A DNA stretch of 64,000 nucleotides from Acephala macrosclerotiorum (taxonomy: Eukaryota; Ascomycota; Leotiomycetes; Helotiales; Mollisiaceae): the NCBI GenBank assembly GCA_014904845.1, contig MU119239.1, forward strand, positions 1-64,000, written 5' to 3'. A program made the translations under genes and the position numbers. Position 1 is the stretch's first letter. Each line of letters opens with the position of its first letter. The notes under the pieces were generated by a model that made no database searches, was not told the DNA's origin, and was given only the letters and a program-made list of their open reading frames with translations. Shown here piece after piece: positions 49,291 to 60,799 of the stretch.

Positions 49291-50400
49291 TTTGGTGCGG
49301 TTCGAGAAGATTGATTTGGGTGTTAAGTCTCGAATGCCTCTTTTGTTTCTGCCTTGTTGCGAGTTCGTTTCTTGTTTGTTTTTCTGTCTAGTTTTGTCTT
49401 AATGTACCTTGTTTTGCGGGAGTCATATCAAAATATCTTGCTATAGGATTGTAAAGAGCTTGAGAAAGGGATGAGGTTGCTTACATTTTGACAGTGTTGA
49501 GCAAATGCTCAAGAGAACGAGGAAGTGACTTTCTGGTAGCCTTCCATGATCACAAACACCCTTCTTCTCTTCTGACTCTTGTATATGTATGTATAAACTT
49601 GTATTCCAATTTTCTAAGAACCCCCTTCCTTTTCGTTCCCTTGCTCTTCTGGAAGCCATGAGCCGATACTGGGCATCGTTTTCGATCTCCTGTCTTCAAC
49701 GGACAATAATTGAGGCGACTCGGGGCTCGGCCGAGATATCGTACTCATTTCAGCGTCATCATCCGGTCACCGATCAACTGTTTCTACGTAAAATGGACCG
49801 AGAATGTCCAGGCAGGGCTCGGCGATTAAAGACCGTGAGGCTCAATCGTGTACGAATGAATTCAGCGACGCTAAATCCGAATCCTACGGAATGCACATAC
49901 GACGCGCAGGGCTACGCAAGCTTTCTCACCACGCTCAACCAACGATTCATGTCCACACCGTCTTTTCGTCGTCTCTTATTCAGGAACAGGTCTCTACTGC
50001 TTGGCCTGAAGAACGAGGTGTCACGTGCGCTGGATTCTGACTGCTGAGTAGTGCTGACATTTTTATCTATCACGCAACTTATTGGCTACGGCTTTATCAC
50101 ACCAGGCCGCGTCATCTCACAGCGGACAACGCAAACTTTATCCTGAAACACCTACTCGTACCCAATAAGCCAAATGCCTTCTTCGAGTGAAGAATGTTAC
50201 ACCGAGGAGTATCTGGTTGATCCAATTGAAGAAGATTTTGCTGTGGTGGCTTAGATATGGAGACGCAATACACAAAGATGTGCTGACCGGTTGAGACTGG
50301 CTTTCTTGAATGTGTGAGAGATATAAAGTTGTGTGCTTCTGGCAATCATGAGTTTCAGATCCTGCATCTTTATCAGATCTAAGCCAACAAGATACCCAAA
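49291..50400. other. Intergenic, no recognisable gene
   Basis: A 152-codon plus frame (49589-50047) and a 145-codon minus frame (50138-50575) have no family features; the latter overlaps the first exon of the next gene. Probable promoter of the GPI protein gene in the last 300 bases. Confidence 0.35.
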
Positions 50401-51172
50401 ATGAAGTTTCAAACAACCTTCCTTCTCCTAGCAAGCATTCTCCAAACCGTCCGTTCCATCGGAGGACCTGGCAACATTGGTACGGGTTGGAGCTGGAACG
50501 TAGACTGGGATTCTGCTCCCTCATGCGCCGTAAGTCTTGCATCCTGAAAGCTCCTAGCCCCACTTCAGCCTTCAATCAGCCCCACTAACAACCCAGCAGC
50601 GATCATGTCTATCATCCGCCTACCCCACCACCTCAACTATATCATGGGGATCAGCCTGCGCAACACCATCCGGCCTCTCAAATTGCATCGATTCAGCCTG
50701 CACCATAACCGCTACTGCCAGCGCCATCTCCTCACTCTCTAGTGTTCAATCTTCTCTCTGCTCCGCCTACTCCTCGTACTCTTCTTGCACCTCGGCATCC
50801 TCATCCTGTACCTGGCCATATACCTCCCCTTTCTCGCCATGGGACCGTTATAACGGTTCCAGGCCACAGGGATGGATCGGTCCGGGTAGCCAAGGCTGGT
50901 ATACGTATACTTGCACCGATGGACGCAGTACGGGGTGGAGTACGGCGACGCTGACGCTGACGAGCACGAGCACGGGGACGGCGGGGACGAGTGTTGTGAC
51001 GAATGTGATTGAGGAGACGGCTACCCTTGTAGGGGCTGCTGTCGCATCGGGGACGACTTCTAGTGCCAGCTCAACAGCTACAGGATCAGGCGGCAACAAG
51101 AATGGGGAGGTGCAATTGCTTGGGATGGGAGTTGTGCTTGCGGCTGGTGTTGGGGCTGTGGTCTTGCTTTAA
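50401..51172 (+). CDS. Secreted cysteine-rich GPI-anchored cell-wall protein (CFEM-like)
   Basis: Two exons (50401-50529, 50597-51172) joined across a 67 bp intron with GTAAGT, CTAAC and CCCAG; the frame is exact and gives 234 residues. Residues 1-19 (MKFQTTFLLLASILQTVRS) are a signal peptide. A region with PSCAQRSC, CATPSGLSNCIDSAC and two to three later cysteines resembles a CFEM module, but spacing is not fully canonical, so the call is tentative. A Ser/Thr-rich linker (TLTLTSTSTGTAGTS) follows. The end is a small-residue site plus hydrophobic tail (LLGMGVVLAAGVGAVVLL), typical of a GPI signal. The protein should sit on the plasma membrane or wall. CFEM proteins act in haem/iron capture or at host interfaces in some fungi; the role here is unknown. 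Composition is normal with no damage. Confidence 0.85.
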
Positions 51173-51379
51173 GGCGAAATCTGTTCTTGAGTGTGAGATT
51201 GGTTCGTAATGTCGTGGGTTCTTTGGGGGTAATTTGTTCTGAAGTCGTTACATGGGGTTCATATATGTGAGTTAATTAGTTCGCCATCGTCAGCTGAGTT
51301 GAGGAGTTTCGATATAATGCGGAGGAGCTGGGCATTTAGGTGTAGGAATCACGATCTTTAAGCAATATCCAAGCATTCT

Positions 51380-52839
51380 TTATATCCAGTAATGATGCGT
51401 AATTCCAGCATCAGAGCAGTGATGTGCAATTCCAAGGCCCGGTGCGTCATTGGAAAGATAGTTCACTTGAGGCATTGATTGTAATGGCTGTAGCAAGTTT
51501 GTGACTCTGGTGTTGCGAGATGCACCGTGCCCAACTGATAAGTACACAATTCCAAGTTCTAAATCGTAGGGAATGCAGACGAGAACATAACCACTCCCCA
51601 AGATTTCACTCCAACAATTGTTAGTTCGGAACAGAGGTAATGGTTGCTCTAAGCAAGACGCTGGCATTAAATTCGGATTCATCCATACATATGAATTCGG
51701 GGTTTCCTTGCTTCCGCAACCCTCCCAACCACGCTCTCGGAACTCATATTCATGATCATCATTGAACTCCCTGCATTTTTGGATGTTATGAAAACGCCAG
51801 TAGGAGAACTCTCCTTTGAAGGCATTCCTCATAGCAATCTGCTGCTCGAACGTAAGGATGCCATACCCATTTTCACGATGTTGGATTCTCTTCCGTTCCA
51901 CGAGCTCAAACTCCCCAACATCAAATTCGTCTGAGGTCCTGTTGATTAGTCGTTCTGGTTCCATCCACCAAGCCCAGCCAACCCCAATCTCGATAACCGG
52001 CGATAATTTGCATTTGGCCACGCAAGGTTTTACATCGACTGGCTCATAGAAATGTATTGGGCTCGTGTCAACCTCGCGCTTATCGTGGTGCCGATGGCCG
52101 AACGTAAAATGCTCGAGGTGCTTGACGCGATTCAAGAATGCCGAAACTAAATTCGGAGAGGCATGCTTCCTATCGCTCTCACTGGATTTGTTTTTGAAGT
52201 GAGCTAGCCATTTGACTTTTCGAGAGAGCGCCACCAGGTCTTTGGGCTTATAAATACCAACGAACTGATCGAAGATGCATGTCCAGCCGTAGTTTCGATC
52301 ATCGCCATCATCGTCCTCCTCATCGTCGTCTTCGGCATTGTAACATAAGAAGTCACCCCACCTTAGGTACAGTGTATCAATGTCGAAATCGAACCAGGTA
52401 TCTGCAGAAGATCCTGTCGCCGCAAAGATCAGTGTACATCGTGTCGAAACAAGCTCGTAGGAGTCCTGGCACACGAATGTGATTTCTGGCGTTTTGCAAT
52501 TCGAGGTATATCCAATAAGGTGACCGTCCCTGTACGCGTTTTGTCTCCATCTAGGCGCCTTGATATCTTTCCGCACATCATCGCGGCATTGCTCATTATA
52601 CATGTCCTTGGAACCATCATTGAAGATCGCAATGGTAGGTTGTTGGGGTCGTCGGAATTGTAGTAAGTATCGGCCGGCAGCTGACGAATCTCCTTCTCCC
52701 ATTCTCCAATCGTTTTCTTCAGCCTTTCTTGCTTAGTGTCGACGACTCTCGATCCTGGAAGAGCAGCTTTTCATATACGTAATCGAATATCCTTCGGCAG
52801 GTGCGGAAAGCACGGAAATCGTAGATTGTTGGCAAGCAT
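51380..52839 (-). pseudogene. 2EXR-domain gene copy 4, start region broken
   Basis: The ATG at 52839 begins FPCFPHLPKDIRLRI, then TGA stands exactly where the domain's tryptophan (TGG) should be (52771-52773); KAALPGSRVV and KKTIGEWEKEI continue in that frame. A frame change between about 52600 and 52660 leads into a long open frame (440 codons from 52702) with EITFVCQDSYELV, FDFDIDTLYLRWGDF, an acidic run DDDEEDDDGDD and HLEHFTFGHRHH. It aligns best with copy 5. About 100 codons after GSKE have no counterpart in copy 5 and look like read-through past a lost stop. If the 440-codon frame is translated from 52702 the product would lack the 2EXR motif. Confidence 0.8.
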
Positions 52840-53183
52840 GTTCACTTTGAACTGGCAGGCGTAGGTAGGGGGCTGTCAGTTTTCAAGGTCCTACTAGTCC
52901 TGAGATCGGCGTGCGAAGCTTGCTTGGAACGAAGAGGGGATTGCAAGCGAGGGACATTTTGTAGGGTGAAGGATACGACCCTTTCGTAGGAACAAGGTCT
53001 CATTATGACGCATGACCTATCACTCTTTTGCATTCCAGGAGATTTCCTTTGCTGATTTTGTTCAAACCCACATGTCTGGGACATTCGTTGGTATAATGAA
53101 CATTGTGGAGAAGAAGACGAAATAAATTGTGGTTCAGCGGATTGTGAAAAGAGCTTTTCTGAATTGTGGGCGTGGAGGAGGAT
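52840..53183. other. Intergenic between 2EXR copies 4 and 5
   Basis: About 340 bp with no gene; it should contain the former copy 4 promoter and copy 5 terminator. Confidence 0.35.
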
Positions 53184-54311
53184 TTATGCCTCTATAGGTT
53201 TTTCCTCGCTTCCACAGCGTTCTCGTATTTCTTCCTCATAATCGTCATCGAATTGTTTGCATTGCTTCTTGGTGCAGGCTCGCCAGGATTCCAACTTGTC
53301 CTGCATAGCTAAAGTGATAGCGACCTTCTCCTCGAATCTCGGAATATCAAAAGGAGCAACTTCCTTGGGGTGGTTCACCAAGTATTTGACATCGAAGTCC
53401 TTAAGGACTACGAAATCCAACTGACAATTCTCTGCTCCCGTCGGCTTAGCCCACGTGTATGCGTGGCTGGCATTTTGATTCTGGCATATAGAAATAATTT
53501 TTTCCACGTCAACAGGCTCAATGAAAGATTTTGGGGTTGGGTCGCTCGGTGGCAATGAATAGTGGCGAAGAACAAAAGTGAATGTTCCCAGATGCCTAAA
53601 GTGTTGTAGCATACGTAACGCGCAGTATCCATCATCGCTATTCTCGTCACGCACCACGAGAGCCACATGTTTGGCGTTTCGCACAGGTCCGCAAAGCTAA
53701 GAGGATATACAGTCTTCTCTAGTCCGTCGAGAATGCAGTACCATGCGCCGGTGTAGAGTGAAAAGGTTTCCCAATTCAGGTAAAGTGTGTCGATCTCGAA
53801 ATTGAACCAATGCCAGGACACGGGTCCACAGTCTAAAAGACACGGGCATATCGCGCAGACACGACTTCGTACGTCTCTTTACAAACGAATGTGATTTCTG
53901 GTGCAGGACAGTTGCATGTGTAGGCGAGAAGGTGTCCCTGTCTATGTGCAGAATCATCGTTTGGCTGCAAGTCCCTGCCACAGGCCCTGAGAGATTCGAC
54001 CACCCAGCCGCGACATGTTTCCTGATAATCCTCATCATCGTCGCACCCACTTGCATATTTGAGGGCAGTTTCGTAATTATTCGGCCATTCCTGGCCATTC
54101 TCATCCCCCCATTCTCCGATTGTCTTCTTTAATGGCCTCTATCTGACATCCACAATTCTTGGGCCTAGCAGGCAGCCTTCCATATCATCAGCCGTATCTC
54201 CACCGGCAGATCTTTGAAACGGGTGAATGAGGGCTCGATAGCAGGCTCGATAGCAGATTTGGTGGCATGTTCGATGGTAGGCCCAGTGGTATGCTCGTGG
54301 AATTCAGCCAT
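53184..54311 (-). pseudogene. 2EXR-domain pseudogene, copy 5
   Basis: The ATG at 54311 opens MAEFHEHTTGP, with FTRFKDLPVEIRLMIWKAA further on. One base then shifts the frame into LLGPRIVDVR, followed by a TAG (54139-54141) and KKTIGEWGDENGQEWP. EITFVCKETYEVVSARYARV, WFNFEIDTLYLNWETF (new frame near 53800), NAKHVALVVRDENSDDGYCA (new frame near 53690) and a cysteine-bearing charged end KKQCKQFDDDYEEEIRERCG follow. Two or more stops and about three frame changes make it inactive. It is closer to copy 4 than to copies 1-3, so the minus-strand pair is a second duplication lineage. Confidence 0.88.
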
Positions 54312-55206
54312 GACGCTGGCAGATGCGATGTACGTGAGGTACGGCTGAGAGGCTTTTTGCTTCAAGACTGGAGCTTAACGGGCAGACCGGCGAGGCTTGC
54401 AGTTCGAGATGGATATACATTCAGCATACGATACGCCGTTAAAATTCGAAGTGAGGTGAGCGTTGTTCGTGATTGAAGTTGAATATGAGATGAAGTCGTC
54501 GTCGCCCGGCAAACGCGTCGATGCGTTTAGAGAAGCGTCGCATCACGTGCCGTGAGCTTGGCCCTTGAGGCTTTTTCCGAAAGGCAATCTCTATATTGAT
54601 GCCTCCGAAATCCCGAAAAGACACTCGGGATTTACGACCAAAGTCGAGGAGGATCTACTCTTATTTTACACGTGAGATCTTGATTCAAATATCAGAAACA
54701 AACCACAATAGTTGAGCTGACACTCCTCATTCCTCAACATTGGACGCTGAATGTTGATACTGGGGTGATGTCCGCCTATCTTCGATTTCAATCTGAGCTT
54801 AAACTGCTAACATCTAAATACACATCCTAGCGTCACAAAATCCATGTTTTCAATTTCCTCTCGAGAATCGGAATGCACCTCTTGCTGCCCAGTATTACAT
54901 ACACCAAAACAAAGCAGAACGAATTGCCAAACCTAAGGGAAAACAATAGGAAAGTGGTATCATAATGAGTGGTATCCTCCATGCCATGCCGTTGCAAAAA
55001 TCCTAACTAACAAAAGAAACAAGTAGCAAAGACCGACTATCCTCCAAGCTCAAGCCAAACTCTTCAGCAAAACCTTACCAGACAAGAAGCAAAGCGCCAG
55101 CAATCCGGTCCCAAGAAGCCAATGCAAGGAAAGTACTCAAGGAAATATTGAGAAGACAACGCCACCTCTACTCTTTTGCCGTACTGTCTCAGACCAGCCA
55201 CGGGAC
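54312..55206. other. Intergenic between 2EXR copy 5 and the P450
   Basis: It contains ACGCGT at 54513-54518 and CACGTG near 54545 upstream of copy 5. The right part should be the P450 3' UTR. No gene is seen. Confidence 0.4.
54513..54518. promoter_or_regulatory. ACGCGT site upstream of 2EXR copy 5
   Basis: AAACGCGTCGATGCG on the plus strand, about 200 bp before the copy 5 ATG (minus strand). Same ACGCGTCGA word as at copies 1 and 3. Confidence 0.35.
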
Positions 55207-57402
55207 TCAAATCTTCAAAGGCCTCGGCGAAGAAGGACCCGAAGCCGAACGATCTCGGAGCAACACGCGAAGGTCGGGTTTCTCCCACAACGTGTACCCC
55301 TTAGTGTCTCTTTCCCAGTCGACTTCATCACTATTGAGCCATGCGAGGTCGTATTGCCAGAAGAGCTTTGCGAGGACCATGCGCATCTCGAGGTATGCGA
55401 GACTGTGAGTCTTGGTTAGTCTTAGGGGACACGAGATGGGTTTGGGAAGACTTACTTCCTTCCAAGACAGCCTCTTGGTCCGTATGCGAATGGAAGACTG
55501 GTCTCAAGTCTATCTCCATTTTGGCCTTCCGGCTCGTTCTTCATCCAGCGTTCAGGGATGAATTCGCTGGGGTTCCAGAAGTTGAGGGGGTCGCGGAGGA
55601 CGGACCATTGGTGGACTGATACTCTGGTCTGCAGCGCACATTGTCAGCATGCCGATCATCACACACCGACAACGAAACTCACTCCTTCAGGGATCCACTC
55701 TCCCTCGATCTCACACCCACCCTTTGGCACAATTCGACTCAAATGTCCCGCACCAGCAGGAGGATAGATTCTCAATCCTTCTTCCATCACTGCATTCAAG
55801 TACTCGCAGTCCATCAGTGCTTTGCTGTTCATTTCATCCAGACTCGCAAACCTTGTTCGGACTTCGTGTTGCAGACGAGCGAGAGCGGCCCTGTTGCGAC
55901 CAAGATAGTATGTTACGCCTGCGAGAAAGGTTGCGGTTGTGACAGCACCAGCCATCATGATCACGTTGAAGTGGGAGCCCATTTCGAGTTCTGTGGGACG
56001 GGGTCCTTTGGAGGTGAGGATGTGGTGGACGAAATCTTTTCGCTCGGTCTGGAGCTTGAGGCGTCTGGAAGAACATGCATATCAGAATTATTTCTCTCAA
56101 GTCGCCATATAATGAGCAGACGATAGTGGGACTTACGCTTGAGTATGCTCAGTAGCATATTCAGCATGTCGGTATAAAGTCTTCTTCATATGATTCGTCT
56201 TGTACCACTCGAGAAAACTAAAAAGACCAGGAATAACGCAGACAGCTCGCATAACATCGTTCATGTAGGTCGTATTCACGATGACATCTGCCCAATGGTA
56301 TCGATGTTCTAGAGCACGTCAGCCGCTTTCGTTCCCAACTTGTAATGTTACACAAATGCAGGGACTGACCAGGTTGTTCTTCCAGTCGCTTATCCCAAGA
56401 ATCGCCGAACGACATCTCTCCTGCGAGGCACCCACTTCAGTCATTTTCCTCGAATTTTTTTATTTGGTGTGAGGAAGTGACTTACCCATAATGTTGAAAG
56501 TAACATAATTGAATTGCTGCACTATATTGAAACCTCTCTTTCCGCCTCTTGATGCGACACTATTCACATCTGCTAACGTCTTAAGAAATTCATCTGTTCT
56601 GCGAATAAGCACATCCTCATTCTCCAACAAGTTCGAGTTACTGAACGCAAAGCTCAACATCCGTCGCATGCGAGAATGCTCTTCACGGTCAGTCTCATTA
56701 ATGATATTCATCGAATGATCAACTTCCGGCGTAAAGAAGATAGGGTCCTTGACCATTGAAGGCACGGTACGAGTCCCGAAGCCATAGATGACTTTGTTGG
56801 CGGAGTGCGAAGAGAAGCTGAGATGGTTCGGAGCGATGCGAACAATCGGTCCTAGTACACGGAACTGTCAGAAACGTGCTCAACAGGGATGATGACGGCC
56901 CTCTGTCTGTGCGACAGGAAGGTTTTGCGAGGGGCGGGCCGTTCCGTGATTTAGGGCTGAAGGATCAATTGAGACCATTGATTTAGATCTTCTTTTGTGA
57001 CGATGCAGGAGAGACAACGTACCCCATTTTTGATGCCATGAGTGATTTCTCCATGGGCCGCGACCACTGAGGATCGTGTAGTACCAGAATCCCTTTTGTG
57101 GCGTCAGTTTTTAGAATGCAGTGCGGCGGGAGTGAGACTTGCATTTGAGATCGGTGCCAAGAATGGTCCGCGGAACCGCGCGAGGGGATGGAAACATTTG
57201 AGGTAGACTATGCGTGCGAAAGAAGCACAGAATATCTGATTCTAGTCAGTTTGATTGATCTTTTGCAGTTCAATTGGCCGCTCACCAATGCTGCTGCGAT
57301 CAAAAATGGATGATTGATAAATGTTTCAGAGACCGTCAACAGACAGGATTTGGAGGCGGCAGTGGCGGCCTGGAAGCCGTTTTGCACGGACGCTGCGAGC
57401 AT
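55207..57402 (-). CDS. Cytochrome P450 monooxygenase, membrane-anchored, multi-exon
   Basis: The ATG at 57402 gives an N-terminal membrane anchor (HPFLIAAALV joined to IFCASFARIVYLKCF) and a proline-rich hinge FRGPFLAPISNGFWYY. Later exons carry GPIVRIAPNHLSF, the C-helix region REEHSRMRRMLSFAFS, the I-helix AGAVTTATFLAG with its oxygen-activating threonine, the E-x-x-R motif (EEGLRIYPP), the PERW motif and the haem loop FAYGPRGCLGRK with its cysteine ligand. About eight short introns are used; those checked (57236-57285, 57093-57142, 56852-57022, donor 56485) keep frame exactly. The intron at 57093-57142 has a GC donor (GCAAGT). It ends DRSASGPSSPRPLKI. No stop or frameshift was seen. It sits in the endoplasmic reticulum membrane; the substrate is unknown and no biosynthetic cluster partner is next to it. 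Confidence 0.92.
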
Positions 57403-60400
57403 CGTGAGTGCGGTTTGTGAAGAAAAGGAAGTATGCTAGAAGGACAGGCTGGGCTTCGCTGGGTGGAGCTGTCTCTTAAGTCTGCTCTACAAAGCAATGG
57501 CGCCACCGGAAGAGCCCATAGCAGAGAAAATCATCGCTGCAACCTCTTCCCTATCAGGCTATTTCCGGGCAGGTCTTCCGTTTATTGTTGTTCGTTCTAG
57601 AGTAAGGAAAGACTGAGTTTTGTGGAGCTGCCTTAGTGGAAATGCCATGTCACTGCGCTGCAGTTTGGGCGAGTTGATTCCTTCACCTTGTCCCGATACT
57701 TTGGGACTGACTTATAACTGGTTTAGTAGTTTCCCTTTATGGACTGGTGTGAGAGTATTATCGTCCCATAGAGGCTGTAATCGGCACCTCCTCCTGCCTT
57801 TCCTGCAAGTCTGGGCGGGGACTGACCCTCGAAATGCTCGGCAGTCCCAGCTTTGGGCGGATTAAGTACCGATTTTGGGAAGAATTGTGTGTTTCCAGTA
57901 TGCTGGAGAGACTCTCAATACGACGCTGATATTGATTGACCAGAGATAGAAACAGACCCCACATTTCCAGCCGCAAGGAGCTTATCATAAGGACATACGG
58001 AAGCACGGGCATGCAATGTTTTCGGGCCTGTTCGTACGTTTGGAACTGCGTCCGTCTGACGCGTTGCTATCTTCCGCTTGGTAATAGCTGGCGGCCAATT
58101 ATGCCATAACTATTGCGCCGTCCTGCTGTTTCCATGCTAGTGTCCAGCCTTTATTCTCGACCCCTCTCGAACTACGAGGGGAATCGGACGTGCCGAGACG
58201 ACACCGCCTTGACTTTCCAAGAGGCACTGCGGGACGTCGGGGCAGATCGCTTGAAGGTATAGTCGCCCATGATGCAGAAAATACGGCGGCACATCCAATC
58301 GGTAGGTTACACGGGGCAAGCCCAACAAACAGGATAGCAGCCGGCTCCAGCGGCAAGGATGGGGAAATGGTATTTTCTCGGCTCCAGATGTCAAGGTAAA
58401 GGTAAAGGTCCAGGTCGCATATGGTCGCATATCAATTGACGTTGCTGAGTGGGTGGTTTAGAAAAAGCGCATGGACATTGCGACGTGTTCATGCCGACTT
58501 TTTAAAATCAATTTCGCGATTGGAAGGTGCAAGACAAGGATGTGGAAGCGGTCTGCGCTAAGTAACGACACTAGAAGCCGTTCGGACTTCGAAGTGGCCC
58601 CGAACTATCACGAAATCTAAGACTACAACTGCGGGCCATTGTGTGACGACCTTTGCATTAGCTGGATTGATTTTGAGTTCGTCAGAGGCCGCCGAAAACC
58701 TGATGTGGATTCTCTTCACCTCAATTTTCTCCCCTTAAAATAGCCGAGCGCTTACCGCCTCGGCCTACGGGAAAGAGAAAGACAAAGGGAAATACCATTA
58801 CTAAGAAAGCCGATGCTTGGAAATCATAGGCGGATCTATATAAATATTCGGTTGTCTATTTTTGGTGGCAATTGGGATGTCTGACCATTTTGAACCAGAG
58901 ATGAGTGAGAAGGCTTTTGCTAGCCAATTCGGGGGGCTGCCGACAGAACCGAACTCTAAAAGAGTGTCTAGACTTCGGTAAGAGCTTTGAAGGTGAATGT
59001 TGGAAAATGCTGATCCCCAGGTCCTTGGAAGAATTTTGATCGGGCAATATGGGAGAGTTGCGGTACTTATATACTTGTCTTCACCGCACCCGCTTGGGCC
59101 CGCCATCCAATCCAGCTCCTCCCCTCCAAACACCCTCCATCATTCCAACCCTAACGCAGCTTCTAAGTCTCACCTACATTAACTCTTCTCTTCCATCAAA
59201 TCGCTTCCTTTTGTCAATTCAAAGGAACCATTTGTTGCATGTCGAATCCGCGCGCGGCCGCACCCCTGTTCATCCGCACCAAAAATCCGCAACCGCACCT
59301 GCATTTTTTGCCTGAGCTGTGCCAGGGCATCCAACCGAGACCAGTCATTCATTATCAGTTGCGACACTCACAAAACCTGATAATGCAAAGGGAGCAATGA
59401 TGATGATGTCGTTGAAAAGAAATCTTCGCTAATCGCCGGTGCATGCGATTCATGCTGTTGGTTTTTCTCTTGGAGAAAGTGGTGATTGGAGAGGGATAGG
59501 AAGGGGTTGTTGTTTGTTGGTGGCGGTCGATGAGGAAGGGAGCGGAGATAAGCGAGTTTTACCCCTCATCCACCCCACCCCCTTTTTCTAATTTCTTAGG
59601 AGAAGGGTGCATTGCGACGATCGGCAACTGCTTTAACATTGGATGGCATACCAATTAAGAAACTTCTTTCTATTGACCGCTCTTCTGAACACACCCGACC
59701 CATTTTTGCGGCCGCCAGATCTGCTCTCCATTGCCACGTGATTGATGATGCGTTCTGCCTTCCTCTTTTTTGTGAGCTAACGTCGCAGACCGTTTTGATG
59801 CCCAATCATTATTGAGCATTTTGTCCAATCATAGATGTCTCGTGTCCCCTTCTTGATCTTCGGTATCTTGTTGCAGTTGGAAGCTACTCTGATACTCATG
59901 CAGTTGCTTACCTATCGAGGACTCATGTATTCTAACCAAGCTCGTGATCGATATCCTTTGTTGCACATCGCGATGGCCACGAGACATACTTAAGGTTTTC
60001 CAAGAAATGGGTCCATTCCAATTGGTAGCGAATCTCTGTTAGAAGGTCTGGTGATCAGAAATGATATTGGGCCACTTTAAAGAAGTGTTGAAAGTAACAA
60101 GTTAAAACGCTTCTTAGTATATTTGAGCCTTTGTTTTGGCAGCGTGTTGGGGCTGAATGAGGCGAAGTGATGCTATAAAGGTTTTCGATGCTTGAAGTTG
60201 GTAGGTGTGGAAAAAGTCGGGAGGGAGTACTAGTATTTGAAACTTCTCTCGTAATCATTGAAAGAGACAATGAAAAAGGGACTGAGTCAGTGATTCGGTA
60301 ATGGCAGAGTGCCAGAGACTGTTGTTTTTGTTCAAATGTCTAGCATTGATTGGACAGAATATGTCTACTTCGGGAATAGTCCAGGGGAAGCTCGCTTATT

Positions 60401-60799
60401 CTCGCCTTACAGCCGTGCCAGTAACTAGCTTCCTAAGAAAATACGCGATTTTTCGAGAGCATCGAAATTTTTTAAAATCCTCGATTCGATATCGTATCTA
60501 ATAAGCTTTAAAATACAAGCTCTTATAAAATAAGAGAGGTTTACGATGTATATTTTGATTTCATCTAATTATACTATATATAGCTATATAATTGAAAAGT
60601 TATTTAAAAAGCATAATCGAGGGTTTAATACAAACTGTAAGGAGTGCACGCGTGAAATTCATGTGACTACTTTTTAGGTGTGGATAAGGTTGAATAAGCA
60701 ATGTTCGACTAGTTTCGGCTCAGCCGACTGGTGCGATCCTTATTCTCCACACACGTCACACAAACGCTATACTAAAACGGCTATAGTGGCCGCCGCGAT
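57403..60799. other. Long intergenic region, no confident gene
   Basis: 3.4 kb of mostly normal composition. Small features: a GGTAAA/GTCGCATAT double repeat near 58395-58432, a pyrimidine-rich TATA-bearing promoter-like stretch near 59065-59180 (CTTATATAC then CT-rich), and an A+T-rich patch at about 60430-60640 with a weak hairpin. Many frames of 60-110 codons on both strands show no family signature. Confidence 0.4.
59239..59400 (+). CDS. Possible 53-codon small protein, unsupported by homology
   Basis: This frame follows a TATA-like box near 59068 and a CT-rich leader-like stretch by about 170 bp. It begins MSNPRAAAPLFIRTK and ends QNLIMQREQ. The only support is the promoter-like context. 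I do not recognise it and it may be chance or a leader frame. Confidence 0.15.
   Translation: MSNPRAAAPLFIRTKNPQPHLHFLPELCQGIQPRPVIHYQLRHSQNLIMQREQ

Noticed and set aside
49589..50047. A 152-codon plus frame between 2EXR copy 3 and the GPI gene
   Set aside because: No motif, no intron logic and no similarity to neighbours.
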